Below are positions 51,401-64,000 of a DNA stretch of 64,000 nt, one piece after another (within the stretch, counting starts at the first letter, position 1; each line of letters starts with the position of its first letter). Position numbers and translations under genes: made by a program. Source of the stretch: Wuchereria bancrofti (lineage: Eukaryota > Nematoda > Chromadorea > Rhabditida > Onchocercidae); contig SSBO01000009.1 of the NCBI GenBank assembly GCA_005281725.1, positions 213,309-277,308 of the forward strand, in the 5' to 3' direction. Below the pieces are notes generated by a model that searched no databases, was not told where the DNA came from, and saw nothing but the letters and a program-made list of their open reading frames with translations.

Positions 51401-54400
51401 ATACTGTTCTGTTCTATTCTGTTCCACTTTTTTTTTTTTCTATTCGATCTTATTTGATGATATTCTATATTATACTGTTTTGCTATATCTAATTTAGTAC
51501 CATTTTCAGTTTATTCTTTATTCGCTTCTGTTTTGTTCTATTTCATTCTATTCCTATTGCCTTCCACTACATTCCATCCAATTCTCTTCCATTTTATTTG
51601 TTTCCATTTTTTTAATTCAATTTCATTTTAATTTTTTATTACCGTTTAATTGTTTTTATTCTATTGTTTTGCTATTATGATTCAATTCTAAAGTGTCTTT
51701 TATTCAAAATTTTACTTTTCTTTCTATTACTCTAATAATAGGATAAAATTAAATATAAAAGTTTATATTTAAGATATTTAAAAAAAAATTTTTTTCCATT
51801 ATAAAACTTTTTTAAGAAATTTTAAGAAAGCTTCTTATTTTATTTCTTGTGTCTAAAAAAAATTATTTCTCTTTCAGAGCAATCCTTCATTGTTTATCGT
51901 ATCCAAACAATTGATGATAATAGCAAATTAAATCTAGAATTGTTGCAACTTTTCAGTTGCATATTGCAGCTAATCTTGGACCGTATTAAAAAACAGTGAA
52001 TAAGGGAATATTAACAAAGTAAACTTATGGTAGTTATTTCTTGAGATATAGGGAGGATTCCCATTCTAATTGTTAATTAATTATTCGTTTTTTCTGGTTC
52101 AAATTGCTCAGTAACAGGCAATGAAATTTATGTGTTCATAAATTGCATTAAATTTTTCGTGGATTCTTAAAATTAAAATTTTCGGGGAAATTTTACATAG
52201 TTTCGTTGTGTAATTTGCAAGTAATCTTGCAATCTGCAAAATAAAACTAGAAAACTGTCCCATAATTAAAGACTTTTGAAAATTGTTTATAATCTCTTTT
52301 GGATTGCAGTAATTCTTTAGCTTCTGTTATCCTTGCTTTTCTTTCGTATTTTGTATTTGTTTTTTACTTTTTTATTTGTTAAATTACGTACCTTTTTGTT
52401 TGTTGTTTCCTTTTTTAGGTTTTTAAATTCATAAGTTTTTCTACACACATTTTATGCATTTGATAGACTTTATCTAGTTTCCAAGTTTTTTGCTAACATT
52501 TACTTGAAATTTTTTGCTCTTCCGAATATGTCGCAACACAAAATGTTGCGACAGCAAACCATTTCCTATATTTTACATATATTTCATATAGTATTTAAGC
52601 TGGTTTTTCTTTTCAATTAGAAGTATTGAGGTAAAAAATTTTCAATTCTTGAGGTTCGAACCTTGTTTTGAACAAATATCATTACTGTATTTAATAAAAT
52701 TTTTACAGTACACAATTTTACTTTTCACTTAATTTTACTTTTTTTCTGTCTTACTAATATTCAACTATATACATTTTGGAGAATTCCGAGAAGTTTCTTT
52801 TTCTTTGGCTAATAGGAGTTTTTTTTTTAATACATAAAAGTTCAAAGATACAAAAGCTTCTTATCGAATATTTGTTTATTGCCATTTAGTTAATAATTAA
52901 AGCTACTTATAGTACCTACTATTTCAGAGTTTCAACTTTTCAGTACCTTCGTCATTATGTAATGGAGCAACGTTCGAAAGGCCTCGAAGGCTTCATATTG
53001 AAGGTAAGCTATTGTTTGTCGATAGGTCTTTCTAGATTTCTTAAAACCGAGTTTTAATGGATATAATAAGATAATTAGAGCTGGATTTGACATATTAGGT
53101 TTTGTTGGCTTATGACAGAGTAAATTATAACAGAGTAAGTAATTTTATTGTATGAAATATTTTCAAGTGTGGAATGTTACACTTCGGTTTATATTTGTTA
53201 TGAATCAGGCTTTTTTGTGGGATAAGTTATATGAAGGTTTTTAGTATTTAATCTATAGTTTCAAAACTGTCGATTAAAACTTTAAGTAAGGCGATCGTAA
53301 TCGATAACGAATTGAATATCTATGAAACCAGTAGAATTTTTGGAATAAATCTAATAGCTCGTTATCAAATTAATGGACACTGCTGTGTGGTTTCTATACT
53401 GAGTGGCTTGCAAGAAGAATTCAATTAGGGAAATACTTCGCTGCATGAAATATAGTAATTATTTAGAATGGAAAAATTTGAAATTCATTAGTATAAAATA
53501 GGGATATTATATTTTCTTGACAAGCGAGGTTTGGCAATAATTGGCTAAGAAGATGAGTTATTTCAGACTTTCATTTCAGTATTTGTATCACATGATTAAA
53601 AAATTAAATTGCTTGAATTGAATTAGCTAACTTACCTTTATTTAATTGCCTAATTAATTTAAGAATTTAGGACCGTTTTCTTCCCTTTTTTGGTTATTTG
53701 CAAAATAATCTATAAAGGTATTATCTGCGAATAGAAGTCCTTTTTATAATGACTAGAAGTTTTTTTGTTAATCTTTACAAACTGAAATAAATTAAATTCA
53801 TATCAGACTACTTCATATATGCTTAGAAATTTCGAAGTGAATTAGCAAATAATGATCATCACGGTCAGTTTAATTTCAAATATTTTACAAGACTAGGAAT
53901 TACAATTGAAGGAAATATGTTTTGAAGTTAAATAGAAGAAGTTAAATAAATCATTTTCTTGTCATTCGATGATGTTTCCAAAAGTTATAACGATTTGAAC
54001 TTTTTTTCGGGAACGATGAAATCATTCATTTATACTTTTCTCAATCGAGCATGATAATAATTTTTTGGTGTTTCAGCCAGCGTCCTTGACATCTTTAAAA
54101 GATGCGAAACAGAATTTCTCGTTAAAGAATCCATTAACATTAGTGGAAATTCTGCATCTTAATTTCAGAAACAGAAACTTTCCGATTTTCTTTGACAAAT
54201 TATTAGATCACGATTCTTTAACTTCTCGTTAGTCTTATCAAAAAATTTAGTATAAAGTGAGAGATTCAAAATTTCCCATAAATTGTCACTTTTCGATTTC
54301 GTATGATGCTGTTAATGAAAGATTTATGGTACATCAGCTATCCTTAATGAACAGATACTGATAGGGCAGACCGTAGGATTTGATTTTATCATCTTCCTCT

Positions 54401-57400
54401 CTTTTTGTTTAGTTTTTTTTTTTTTTTAAATATTAAAAAATAATTTAATTGAATGGGAAAAAAATGAAATTAATTGATTGGATTGTTTTGAATCCATGAC
54501 GATAAGATGGAATTTACTATTTCTATTCATTTCAGTTAAAAGCAGTAACTGTAGTGGACATGGTAACTGTTGTAATAGCTGATGCATAGTATTAGTAATA
54601 TTAGTAGTTACCTGTAATAGTGCTATTTTTTTTTCTTTCCTTTTCGTTCTTGTTCCACTCATTACAGTATGAAATGGTAGATACTGTAGCAACGCTAGCA
54701 ACAGTAACTTCTTTAGTGGTTTCTTTTAAGGTCAAGGGGTCAAGACGGTCACATTCGCTCTAACAGAATTGTAAATTTATTTGCTATAGATTAATTCGAA
54801 TTCAAAACTTGCAAATTGTTTAAATGTTTGAAAAATGATGATTGTTTAGTTGTTTTCATGTTTAGATAGGATGGGATAGGATAGATGTGATACTGGAAAT
54901 AAGAATGTAAGAAAGACTAAGTTAAATACTCAGGAAAATCATCCAAAAAAAAGCTAAAGGAAATGAAAAATATTAAAAGAGAAATGGGACGAAGTGGAAA
55001 GATGTGGCGAAAAGGAAAAAAAAAATTGTTAGTAAGAGAGATACATGTGAATAGGGTTTGATTCATGAAACTATTAAATATTTTTCTAGAATTTTCACTT
55101 TGAATGTCTTCTTTTGTTACTGTATCTGTTACTATTGTGCATCCATAAAAATGTGTGGAGGGGTTTTTTTTCGCAATTTTTGAATTTTTTTTTATTATAT
55201 TCCAATTGCTATAACCGCCTAATCTTAGCCCTTTCTCTTATTCTATCGTTTTTCCTATCATTTTTGTGTTCTTTGTTATATGTGTTCGCTAACTTTATAA
55301 CCTTCAGAAAACTGCATTCAATCAATCAATTGCATCATTAGTTATCATCTTTCTATGTGAATAAAAGCTTCTGCATGTGCGTATTGCTTGTTTGCAATTT
55401 TCTTCGCATTGTTTCTTACATCTAAAATGAAGTACACTTGAAATAATTTCATTAGTTTACGTTAAAAGTTATTATGATTGTGTGAATTAAAATTTTTGTA
55501 TTTTATGAGTTTCCTCTCTATATATTTCCCATTATTAATTATATTTTAAATTAATTTCTGACTTTATTTTAAGATTATGCACAGACCAAATTTGTATAGG
55601 TTTGTTTTTGTATATTCAGCCTATAAGGATGATGATCAAGATATCAATGATGTATGCACAGATAGATGAGAGAACTGATTCGGAGATATTAGAAAACCAG
55701 AAAAATAAGGTAGCTGGAAGCTTTTCTTCTCCTCTTCAATTCTACTGTATACAACAAACATTGGAAAAATCAAGAAGTGTCATCAATCCATTTTTTTAAC
55801 TTCAATCATATTTCGTTTCGCTTTCGTCTCTATCTTATATACTTCTTTCCAGCTACTCAAACATATTACTTGTTAGTTTAGCGGTAAATTATTCGCTCAC
55901 TGATTTATTTTTCTCTTTAATTTCAATTATTATTTGGATATTTTATTAAACAGATTAATAATCATCATTGCTACTGCAAGTGTGATAGTTACTATATCAC
56001 ATCATTGGTTCCTTACACTACCATATTTTTTACTTCAACTATCAAAACGTCATCATATTTTTACTACTATTATTGACATTGCGCATCTAAAGAAAACCAG
56101 ACACTTAGATTGATAGAATTTTAATTTTCTTCCGGATCTGATTTAAAAACGAAAATAATAAATTACTTAAAATTCATTTAATTCATTACCTGAGAGAACA
56201 AAAGAGAAATTGAAAAGGTGGAAGAGAAAAGATGCTTTTCAAATTTAATTGGTCTTTGTATACGAAACAACAATATTCCTATCATAAATATCATCATTTC
56301 GGTGAGTTATCATTTGTAACTTTTTTGCAATTCTCATAAGTTGTTAAAAAAGTGCCTATTACATCTTATTCGCTTACTGTAAGAGAAATCAAAACAGAAA
56401 TAAATTTTTAGAATTTAATTTTTGAAGAAACTTGACTGCACGAAATTTTCTTTACCCTATGTTTTTTTAAAAGTCTTTGGATTGTTTATGCATTTTTTCT
56501 AAGATTGAAGAGGAACATTTTATTATAAATTTTCATTATCTTATCATTTTTCTGTTGGATAGTGTTACTGATAAAGCTATTAGCTACAGCATTAAAACGA
56601 TTAATAAAATTAGTGCTAAAAATAGCGAAGTCGATCATGAGTCATATGTTGCGATTTTATGAAATTGTATTGGCTTTACAAAAGTCATAAAATGAAATTC
56701 ATTTGATTTTAAATTGTAATGACACAGAGTTTTGTGAAAGTGCTTTGTGAAACAGTCTGATCTGATTATTCAAATACTCACTATTCCAAGTATTCATGGA
56801 TGTTTACAGCATATTACGATGTTGTATGCTGGGGACTTTATGATGTAGTGTAGTACAATATAGATAACAAACTATAATGTAATCTAGAATTTAATACATC
56901 AACATTGTTTATTTCATCATTTTTTTAGGTCTAAACGTCGAAAACAATTTCGATAAAATGAATTCGACCGATCCGCTAAATGTTGGTGGCAATATACAAA
57001 GAATTCAAGAGGATACACCACGTAAAGTGGATACTTTCATGCAGGTAAATGACAATTTTTTCCATTCATCAATTCGGATTTCAGCAAATGGACATGTTAA
57101 TAAATATACATGCAATGAGTAAATAAGGAAGCGAATAGGCTAATAATTGCAGTATGAATTAAATGGAATTAAAGAATTATCATTTGTTAAAATACTATTT
57201 TTGGAATTTGAAGCTGTTAAAGCATTGTTCCTTTGCATTGTTGAATTCGAGCTATAAGAGCACACTTGATAAATTTTCTTCTTATTTTTGGTAAATTCCA
57301 ACAAAATCTCTAAGAAAAAAGTACTGTGTGAATTTAGATTAGTATGGTAGTATATCGTTTATTGTGTATCTTTCAACCAAATTAATAAAATCCTGAGACA

Positions 57401-60400
57401 TTCACATTTTCTGTACGTGATTTAAGTGTACATCAGAAATGATGCAAGTTTAACTAATTTTCATAATCAGTTGTCCGAAAAGAAATGGACACAAACAGAT
57501 TGGTTAACTGCATATTAATTATAGTTAAACTGATGGTGATTTTTTCGTCCATGCCATCTTTTTCAGTTTTTCAAATTCAAAATTTTTTTGCCATCATGGT
57601 TAAATTCCATTATTTCTTTCCTTTTGAAAAGTTATTGTATATGATAAATTGAAAAATTACCATTCATAAAAAGAACAATGAAAAAGATCATGAAATTTGT
57701 TAACTAATATTGGCGATTTGAAAATTGAAAAAAGTATCATTTCTTCCATTCATTTTCATTGATGTGAAAAGATGAGCACTTTTTTTTCGGAGAATTGGGT
57801 CCGTCCATTTTTGTTGCTCTTCATTTTTTCTCGTATTTTAATTATATATATTTTACACTAAGAGACCAATAATCTTATGGAGGTTAACGATTTCACAGTT
57901 TGAATTCTTACCTCGAAAACTAAACAATGAAGATAGAAATATTGTCTTATTCTGTTTCTAAATTCTCTTACCTCTTTTCTTTTGCTATAGCGAACTACTC
58001 TCTATATTTATTGCAAAGTTAAAGCGGCAAGAAATGAAAAAAATTTTTTTTTATTTATAAAATTCAAGGAAGAATAAATAAATGAAAACAGCTTTTTATT
58101 TTTTACGTACAATTACTACCAATATAAATCTTTATATAGTGGATAATAATGACTGATGATATTTATCGTTTCTTTCATTAATTTATGGATAATTTGACTG
58201 TTTACTGTATTTTTAGTTTCATTATTATTATTATCATTTCATATAATTTATCGACTTTTTTTTCCTAAAGATTTTACAGAATAATTAGAGTGGATAAATT
58301 TAATGGAATCAAATACGGTATATAAGAAGAATGATTAGTTATTGATTTTTTTTTCACCATTTTTATAAAAAATTATATAATTGATACAGCTGACAAGGTC
58401 AATAAATTAATTAATCTTTCCTTCCTCTATTCTTTTTCTCTCTTTCCATTACTTTATGCGTTTTTCATGATTGCATTATGGCAATGTATTTTCATTAAAA
58501 CAAATGTTGCATATATAATCTTATTTCAATTATTACACCATACTGATTTCTTACTCTCATTCTTTTCCATTCTTACACTATATTAGTAGCGTTTGCTACA
58601 TTAAATGTGGTCATAAGTTAGACTTCAATAATTATACTTCAATCACATATGCATTTTATTTATTTGTCGCTTTTATTTTTAATCCATTCTTTTGTCACAC
58701 TGTTGCCAACTCTTTTAATGCCCTATTTGAGCATTCTACAAATGATAATGCAATCGGACACCATAAATGGTCATTACACAATAATATCCTTAACAATGGT
58801 TGATCATCCGTGTCATGTTTTAGTTATCATGTCATTGCATTTATTCTATTTCATCTATTAATAAGCCTATTATTTCATTCAATAGGTATTTATCAATTGA
58901 TTTCATATCTTTTCAACTTTTCAAAACATATGGTATATATATATATATTTGCGCAATTTTGATTTAATTTTTAATATTTAAATATTTTTAATATTTATAT
59001 TTTTAAGTTTTTTCTTTTCTTGATCTTTTTTCTTTTCAATGTTAGCAAAATTATTGACGGTGACGATTAGTGACAACTAGTAACAATTAGCAGGAGAAGA
59101 GAGGATATAAGTGATTATCAAATTGATTCTTGGGTCGATTAATAAAGTTTGAATTGTAGTAGTGAAAGTTTCGAAATCTACATTAATATTATGTACTTGC
59201 GTACAGTTTGTTCTATTTGAAGATGATGTGATGGTAGTACGAAAGTTTATTAATTTAGTTCAGGATTGAAGCAACAAAGTTCGAAAAGTTTTACTGTCTG
59301 AAATATTTGATAAACTACAATCAACATTGATTATACTACGCTTGCATAATTATCATTCTCATTATATGTGAGATTATTATGATGTTAAAAGACATGCTAG
59401 TTATAGGTAGGATACTATTAATCTAAATGATCATTAATTGGCTAAAATTTCTGCATCTTTTTAGCTGGAAAAAATGTTTTCTTTTTTATTGATTTGGAAA
59501 CAAATATGATATTGCCCCATCATATTAGTTGCAATTTTAAAAAATCAAGTTTGAAATTAACTTTATGTTCTTTTTAATTACATTCCACAGAAATAACAAA
59601 TCTCATCGCCAGATTCTGAGCATATTTAATGGAATATGATAAAATTGATGTTTAGAATATAGAAATTTCTCCACTGAAGTTTAAATTCCAAGGATTTAGA
59701 TTTTAGGTGGAAAAAAAATTTATATTTTAAAGTTTTTCCACACCTAGTTTTCGTGTGTTGATTTAGGACGGTAACTTTTATGGAAAATCTACGGGGCCTC
59801 CTATAATTATCAGAGAGGGAATAGACAAATCATTTGTTTTAACAATATGCTAGACTGTTCGTCAAATCTAATTACCATTTAAATAACCAAACAGGCTTTC
59901 AATTTTATGTCACAAAACTAGTTTCTTTTCATGCGTACAAATGTGTGAGTTTCTTTTGCTGTAAAAATGGACTGATTGATTTCAAAAAATAGTAATGTGG
60001 TATTATGCGTATGCTTTAAGATTTTTATAATTGAAGGATGAAAGTTTCTGACTTATCGATTTCTCAATTAATTTAGCCGGATTTTAGTGAAATGTTAAAT
60101 GACAATTCTCGAATTTTCGAAAATAAGTTACGGGTAAGTGAAATAAAAAGAAAGATTGAATTAACATTCTGTATTTGGATGATGAAATATACAAATGATT
60201 GTTTAATCTTTTCATATTGTTGAACTCTCAGTAAAATTGATTAATAGTTTATTATTTTACTGCATTTCTTTTTTTTCTCCAATAATACTCTTTTTATATT
60301 TCTATTTGAACAGGGTTCTGATAACCAGGAAAGTCCTAGTGTTGGTTCGGCTCATTCATCGATTTCACCTCCAATATCGTTGATGCACGATATTACAGCA

Positions 60401-63400
60401 GCAACATCACCAACAATTACTGGTCAACAAACTATTACTACTACTACAATACCCGTTACACTATCACAAATGTAAGTTAACTTGTTAAATAAATAAAAAA
60501 ATGAATAAATAATGTGGACATACTAATAGCTTGCTATAATTATAATGAATGTAATTTAAGCAATAATATCTATATTAATATAGAAAGATTTACGCGAAAT
60601 TACTATATAATAGCATCTCTCGGCAAAGTTATGATGCAATGTTTTTGTAGTAGCGAATGTTTGATAATAACGAATTTCTTATTGTGGATGAGTTTACTTT
60701 AAACATTTGCTTCTTTCGTCAGAAAAAGAAAGTATTATACGCTCCTATTAGTTATTCTACTTTAATTTTTTTTTTTACACTGGAATGATTTTTGTATATA
60801 GCAATATGAAGCATGCTATTACTAGATTTGTTTACTTTACTTATTTAATTCTTTTCTTACCTAAATTCCATTCAGTTACGATATTTACGAAGTGAATTCA
60901 TTTTTGTAAATTCATTTTGAATTCCTTTTTTTTTTTTGAATGTATAACACACCTCATCAACAGATAGACTGATGAAATTAATTTTTAGCTAACACCAGGA
61001 GATATTTTGAAATGCAGGTATTTATGCATATATTATAGCTGTAAAATTTTTGGAAATCCTTACCAAGGCTTCTGAAACTTTCTAATTGTTCGATTCCTTA
61101 ATTTAAAAGTTTGAAGATGTCCACCAACAGCTGCTCCACTCGGTAGTCATCAGATTTTGATCGATCCAACAACCGGTCAACATTTTTTGGTATCTTCTGC
61201 ACCACCAGCACCACATCCACAAATAATCTATCAGCCGGTTTATTACTCTGCTACGCCGGCACAACCTGTTTATTATCATCCTTTTACATCCGGAGCTCAT
61301 GGTTAGCTCATTGCAGTTTCTGCTATAAGTTACATTTAATCCTTTTATATGAAGCGTACTAAACTAACATATGAAATAAAGAAAATCAGTTTCCTATTGT
61401 ATTTTTTCTTAGCTCTTCATAACATTTTCCGGTTTTGTGGTTACTCGAAGCTATTTATGAATGATCATGCTAAAGAATTCAGTTCTTTAATTTTTTTGCA
61501 TTATCTTATCTTTGCCAAAAAATTGGAAACTTAAGCGGGTTCTTTTTAACTATAGGTGCATATGTCGTAGCTGCTACACCTATAACCGCTTCCCAAGCCG
61601 GAAATCAGATAGCACCGTCACATATGGCTCTTGGACAGCGGTTTTCTTCAACACCACCGCTGGCGACAACTGCTCAAAGTACCACTGGATGTTATGTACA
61701 TAATGTTGCTGATTTCGATGACACCAGGTAATTTTTTCTTTTAAAATTTTGTAATTTCAAAGCCAAGTATTGGCTACAAAAGTAAGTTTTAGATAGATTT
61801 ATGAGACTGAAACTAATTTACTGCAAAGGGAATTATTTACTACATTCAAAGTTGTCGCAATTATAGATTCGCGCGTACATATGGTAATTAGAAATGTGTT
61901 CATGATCTATTTTCATACAACACTGTTTGTTTGCTTTCAGATCAACATTAACAACTGATGAAAGGCATACGGTTTTGGAACATCCAACAATGTCGACAAT
62001 AAGAAGTCGTGCGGTAGATGCAAAACAGATCCTTGTTTCAAAAAATTGTAAATCTTTCTACTACTGTATTTTAAGCTTGTAAATCATTTTCAGATTTCAT
62101 AAGTTATATTTAGTAATCATGGATTCAGAATCACATACTCCTGGAATCGAAATGATCCGTTTTTCCTCTTAATGACATAACGTATATTATAAATCTTTTT
62201 CAGCCATCTCACCTCCACATGCTTCACCTGTTTTGTCTCAAAATTGTTTAATATTCGATAATTTGGCAACTACACCGTTGGGTAATTCTCAAAATACTCC
62301 TACACAAATGCGCCCGCAAGAGGCTACCACATATCAGGAAGTTGTTAGTAAGCCAGTCATTTCCACCAGTACTGTCACTATAAGCCATGTAAGTGTGAAT
62401 GCATTGCTGCATCTTCTATGAAATGAAGATTTATTTGGGATTTTGCAAAAATTTTCATTAACAATATCGACCTAAGAATTACAGCATTGTTGTTGAAGAA
62501 TGAGCCAGTTTGTAATACAAGTTTCATATTACATTTTAATTTATCTTTGTGAAGTGATCATATTAAGTTCTCATGATCATATGAAATTCTCAAATGCCCG
62601 TTTTACGACAAATTATCGATTTAAAAGATTGTCACGAAGAAGAAAAAAAAAAAAATAAAACCATAGATTAAGGAACTGAGATGCTTCAATTTACCGTCAG
62701 TATCGTTACATTTTTTGAAATGAATTCAGTAAAAGAAAAAAGCAGGAATGGTTTTATCATTGATGAGTAAAAGGGTAAAATGATGGTTGCTGGAAAAAAA
62801 GTAGTGTTCATTAATTCAAGATTTTTAAAATTATGATGTTGATGGCTAAGGATATAATGATAGCAGTGATTGTTTTTATAGGTGAAAGGACATCAAACAA
62901 AAAACGGTGAAAGGACGCCATTATTTGGTGCTGCACCAGCATGGTGGGGTGAAAATGGTACTTCCAGTGTAAAAGTACGAAATGATGACGAGAACACGAG
63001 GTGAAAATGCTTAAATTATCTTTCAGTTTTCTTTTTGAAATATGTTGCTTTCTGTTGAAATATTTCTCCAAATTTCTTTTCTAATTCAATTTTAACTTTC
63101 TGTTTATGCTGATTTTGACCTATTGCTTCATCTTATTGAAACTCCTTTATCCCTTCAATTAGGTTAAATGTTTTGGCATCAGCTAATTCTACTATCACTA
63201 CTGTTGCTGACTCTAATCAGTTTGTTTTGTCGCATACAGAAGTGATGAAAAGCAACTGTTTGCAACATGAAGGGTGAGTAAGATGAGCTGGAAATTTTTA
63301 TGGTTTCTTCTTTGGTTTCTGATTTATATTCCAGTCTTTCATCATCTTGCTATTCAGTTCCTTTTTATTGTTTATATATATATCTATTAATGGGTAACTT

Positions 63401-63844
63401 TAACTGCTTCTAAGTTACGGTTTTCGCTTTCTAACTTGGATTCGGATTGAAAATTAAACGAAACTTCGGGATTCTCATTTATTCCATTATAGAGATACAA
63501 CTACGGGAAATGCCCATCGGCCATTAAAATCGATTAGGATGGATATTGACTTAAATGAGCCTTTTGTCGATGAAGAAGCAAAAAAAGAGAACAAAGCTAA
63601 AGGTTGGTTTTAATATCAAGTGAACTACTAATTATTCTTGAGTAATTTTTTGATTTGAAATAAACTACCAGTGGTTCAAGCTTGGGATTCTAATTTAAAC
63701 TCATCAGTTAATGTCGTCTCAGAAATTTGCAGCTGCTCAACGTACACTTCCTTCAACTGCATTTACTGTCTCCTTCGACAGTGAAGAAGATTCACAGAAG
63801 GTGAATTTATCACTTCAAGATGCTGCTAAGAAAACTTCATCCAG
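45422..63844 (+). CDS. CEP170-like protein, 5' part of gene (partial)
   Basis: Thirteen exons with consistent phases: 45422-45535, 52928-53003, 56929-57044, 60077-60133, 60314-60471, 61117-61301, 61556-61727, 61941-62047, 62204-62388, 62882-63000, 63163-63273, 63493-63602, 63733-63844; at least 540 residues. An acceptor-like AATTTTTAG lies 12 bases before the ATG. Two blocks recall CEP170, a centrosome and microtubule-associated protein: RTPLFGAAPAWWGE (401-414) and, about 100 residues on, FTVSFDSEEDSQKV (514-527). Both follow the order and approximate spacing of that family. The first 390 residues are Ser/Thr/Pro-rich with a Tyr-Pro segment (IIYQPVYYSATPAQPVYY), and I see no FHA domain, which CEP170 normally has at its N-terminus. 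The gene continues past the window. The exon chain is solid; the family call rests on two motifs. Confidence 0.7.
46750..46792. repeat. CT microsatellite
   Basis: CTCTCTCC units followed by an uninterrupted CT run. Confidence 0.9.
51880..51999 (+). CDS. Possible alternative terminal exon
   Basis: Behind CTTTCAGAG, the frame beginning CAATCCTTC stays open for 39 codons (QSFIVYRIQTIDD, then a Leu-rich helix-like end) to TGA at 51997. It is in phase with exon 1 of the CEP170-like gene (ends 45535, phase 0), so it could terminate a short isoform of about 77 residues. No homologue is recognised and no downstream donor fits the main exon chain. Confidence 0.2.
   Translation, partial: QSFIVYRIQTIDDNSKLNLELLQLFSCILQLILDRIKKQ
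52529..52553. repeat. 10-bp hairpin, 5-base loop
   Basis: TGTCGCAACA and TGTTGCGACA are exact reverse complements around CAAAA, unusually G+C-rich for this intron. Confidence 0.8.
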
Positions 63845-63956
63845 GTAGGCGAAGTCGTATCAAATTTTGATGATCTTAATTTGATGCATACGCAGTAGCA
63901 TTGCATACAAATTTGTTTTGAAATGTTCTATTCTCAAGTTTAAATTCGAATTCCAG

Positions 63957-64000
63957 GGTTTTATCACTCTTGTGGACTGAACTTGAATGTTTGTTCATAA
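63957..64000 (+). CDS. Possible next exon of the CEP170-like gene
   Basis: After ATTCCAG at 63956 the phase carried over from 63844 (AG|G) is open to the window end, reading RVLSLLWTELECLF. It does not resemble the expected continuation of the motif, so it may be a chance acceptor within an intron. Confidence 0.2.

Larger units (their letters stand above)
45536..52927. other. 7.4-kb intron 1 of the CEP170-like gene
   Basis: Extremely A+T-rich. It contains a CT repeat (about 46750-46790), ATT-type repeats (about 46955-47020), a degenerate TTCTA/ATTCC-rich stretch (about 51400-51610) and one exon-like patch at 51880-51999. No nested gene is recognised. Confidence 0.6.

Noticed and set aside
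52653..52662. GGTTCGAACC, a tRNA B-box-like word
   Set aside because: No matching A box, acceptor stem or anticodon arm around it; not a tRNA gene.
54426..54701. 91-codon minus-strand ORF
   Set aside because: Inside an intron of the CEP170-like gene, no domain, composition driven by local GTA/ATA repeats.
56638..56644. Second exact TGAGTCA in the window
   Set aside because: Isolated in an intron of the CEP170-like gene; one or two matches are expected by chance in 64 kb.

Overview
The window looks like nuclear DNA of a nematode, most likely a filarial or related spirurid worm. I base this on very A+T-rich sequence, introns from about 130 bp to 7 kb with TTTTTAG/TTTCAG-type acceptors, a Fos-family bZIP protein with the nematode-type basic region, and decayed BEL/Pao retrotransposons. 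Species is inference. There are no operons of bacterial type, no CRISPR arrays and no RNA genes that I can support.

Region 1 (1-12.5 kb) is a repeat-rich accessory block. It contains broken BEL/Pao pol fragments: protease and reverse transcriptase on the minus strand at about 0.7-2.3 kb, and RNase H plus integrase on the plus strand at about 8.05-10.0 kb. The last piece of the latter is repeated at 1-0.48 kb. Between the fragments lie two tandemly duplicated C2H2 zinc-finger genes whose N-terminal halves carry repeated PLDLS motifs, the classical CtBP-binding motif. An 831-bp sequence occurs at 1-831 and again at 9529-10359, next to a single-N gap. After the gap, 10361-12340 is an inverted, diverged copy of the DNA flanking the zinc-finger genes, without the zinc-finger exons.

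Region 2 (12.5-28.7 kb) is gene-poor, with microsatellites, homopolymer tracts and short perfect hairpins. A 44-codon open frame at 13045 is the only coding-like patch.

Region 3 (28.7-39.3 kb, plus strand) is a complete fos-1 gene in eight coding exons (566 residues), with a likely alternative first exon at 28755-28875. An unmerged contig overlap marked by one N inflates intron 4.

Region 4 (39.3-45.4 kb) is intergenic: the fos-1 3' UTR with a long inverted repeat, then low-complexity DNA.

Region 5 (45.4 kb to the end, plus strand) is the 5' part of a large gene. I traced thirteen phase-consistent exons (at least 540 codons). The encoded protein shares two motifs with the centrosomal/microtubule protein CEP170 but lacks the N-terminal FHA domain expected of that family. 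It runs off the window.

fos-1 and the CEP170-like gene lie head to tail but have no obvious functional link. In Region 1, duplicating zinc-finger genes with corepressor motifs amid LTR-element debris are a candidate for a lineage-specific repressor family.
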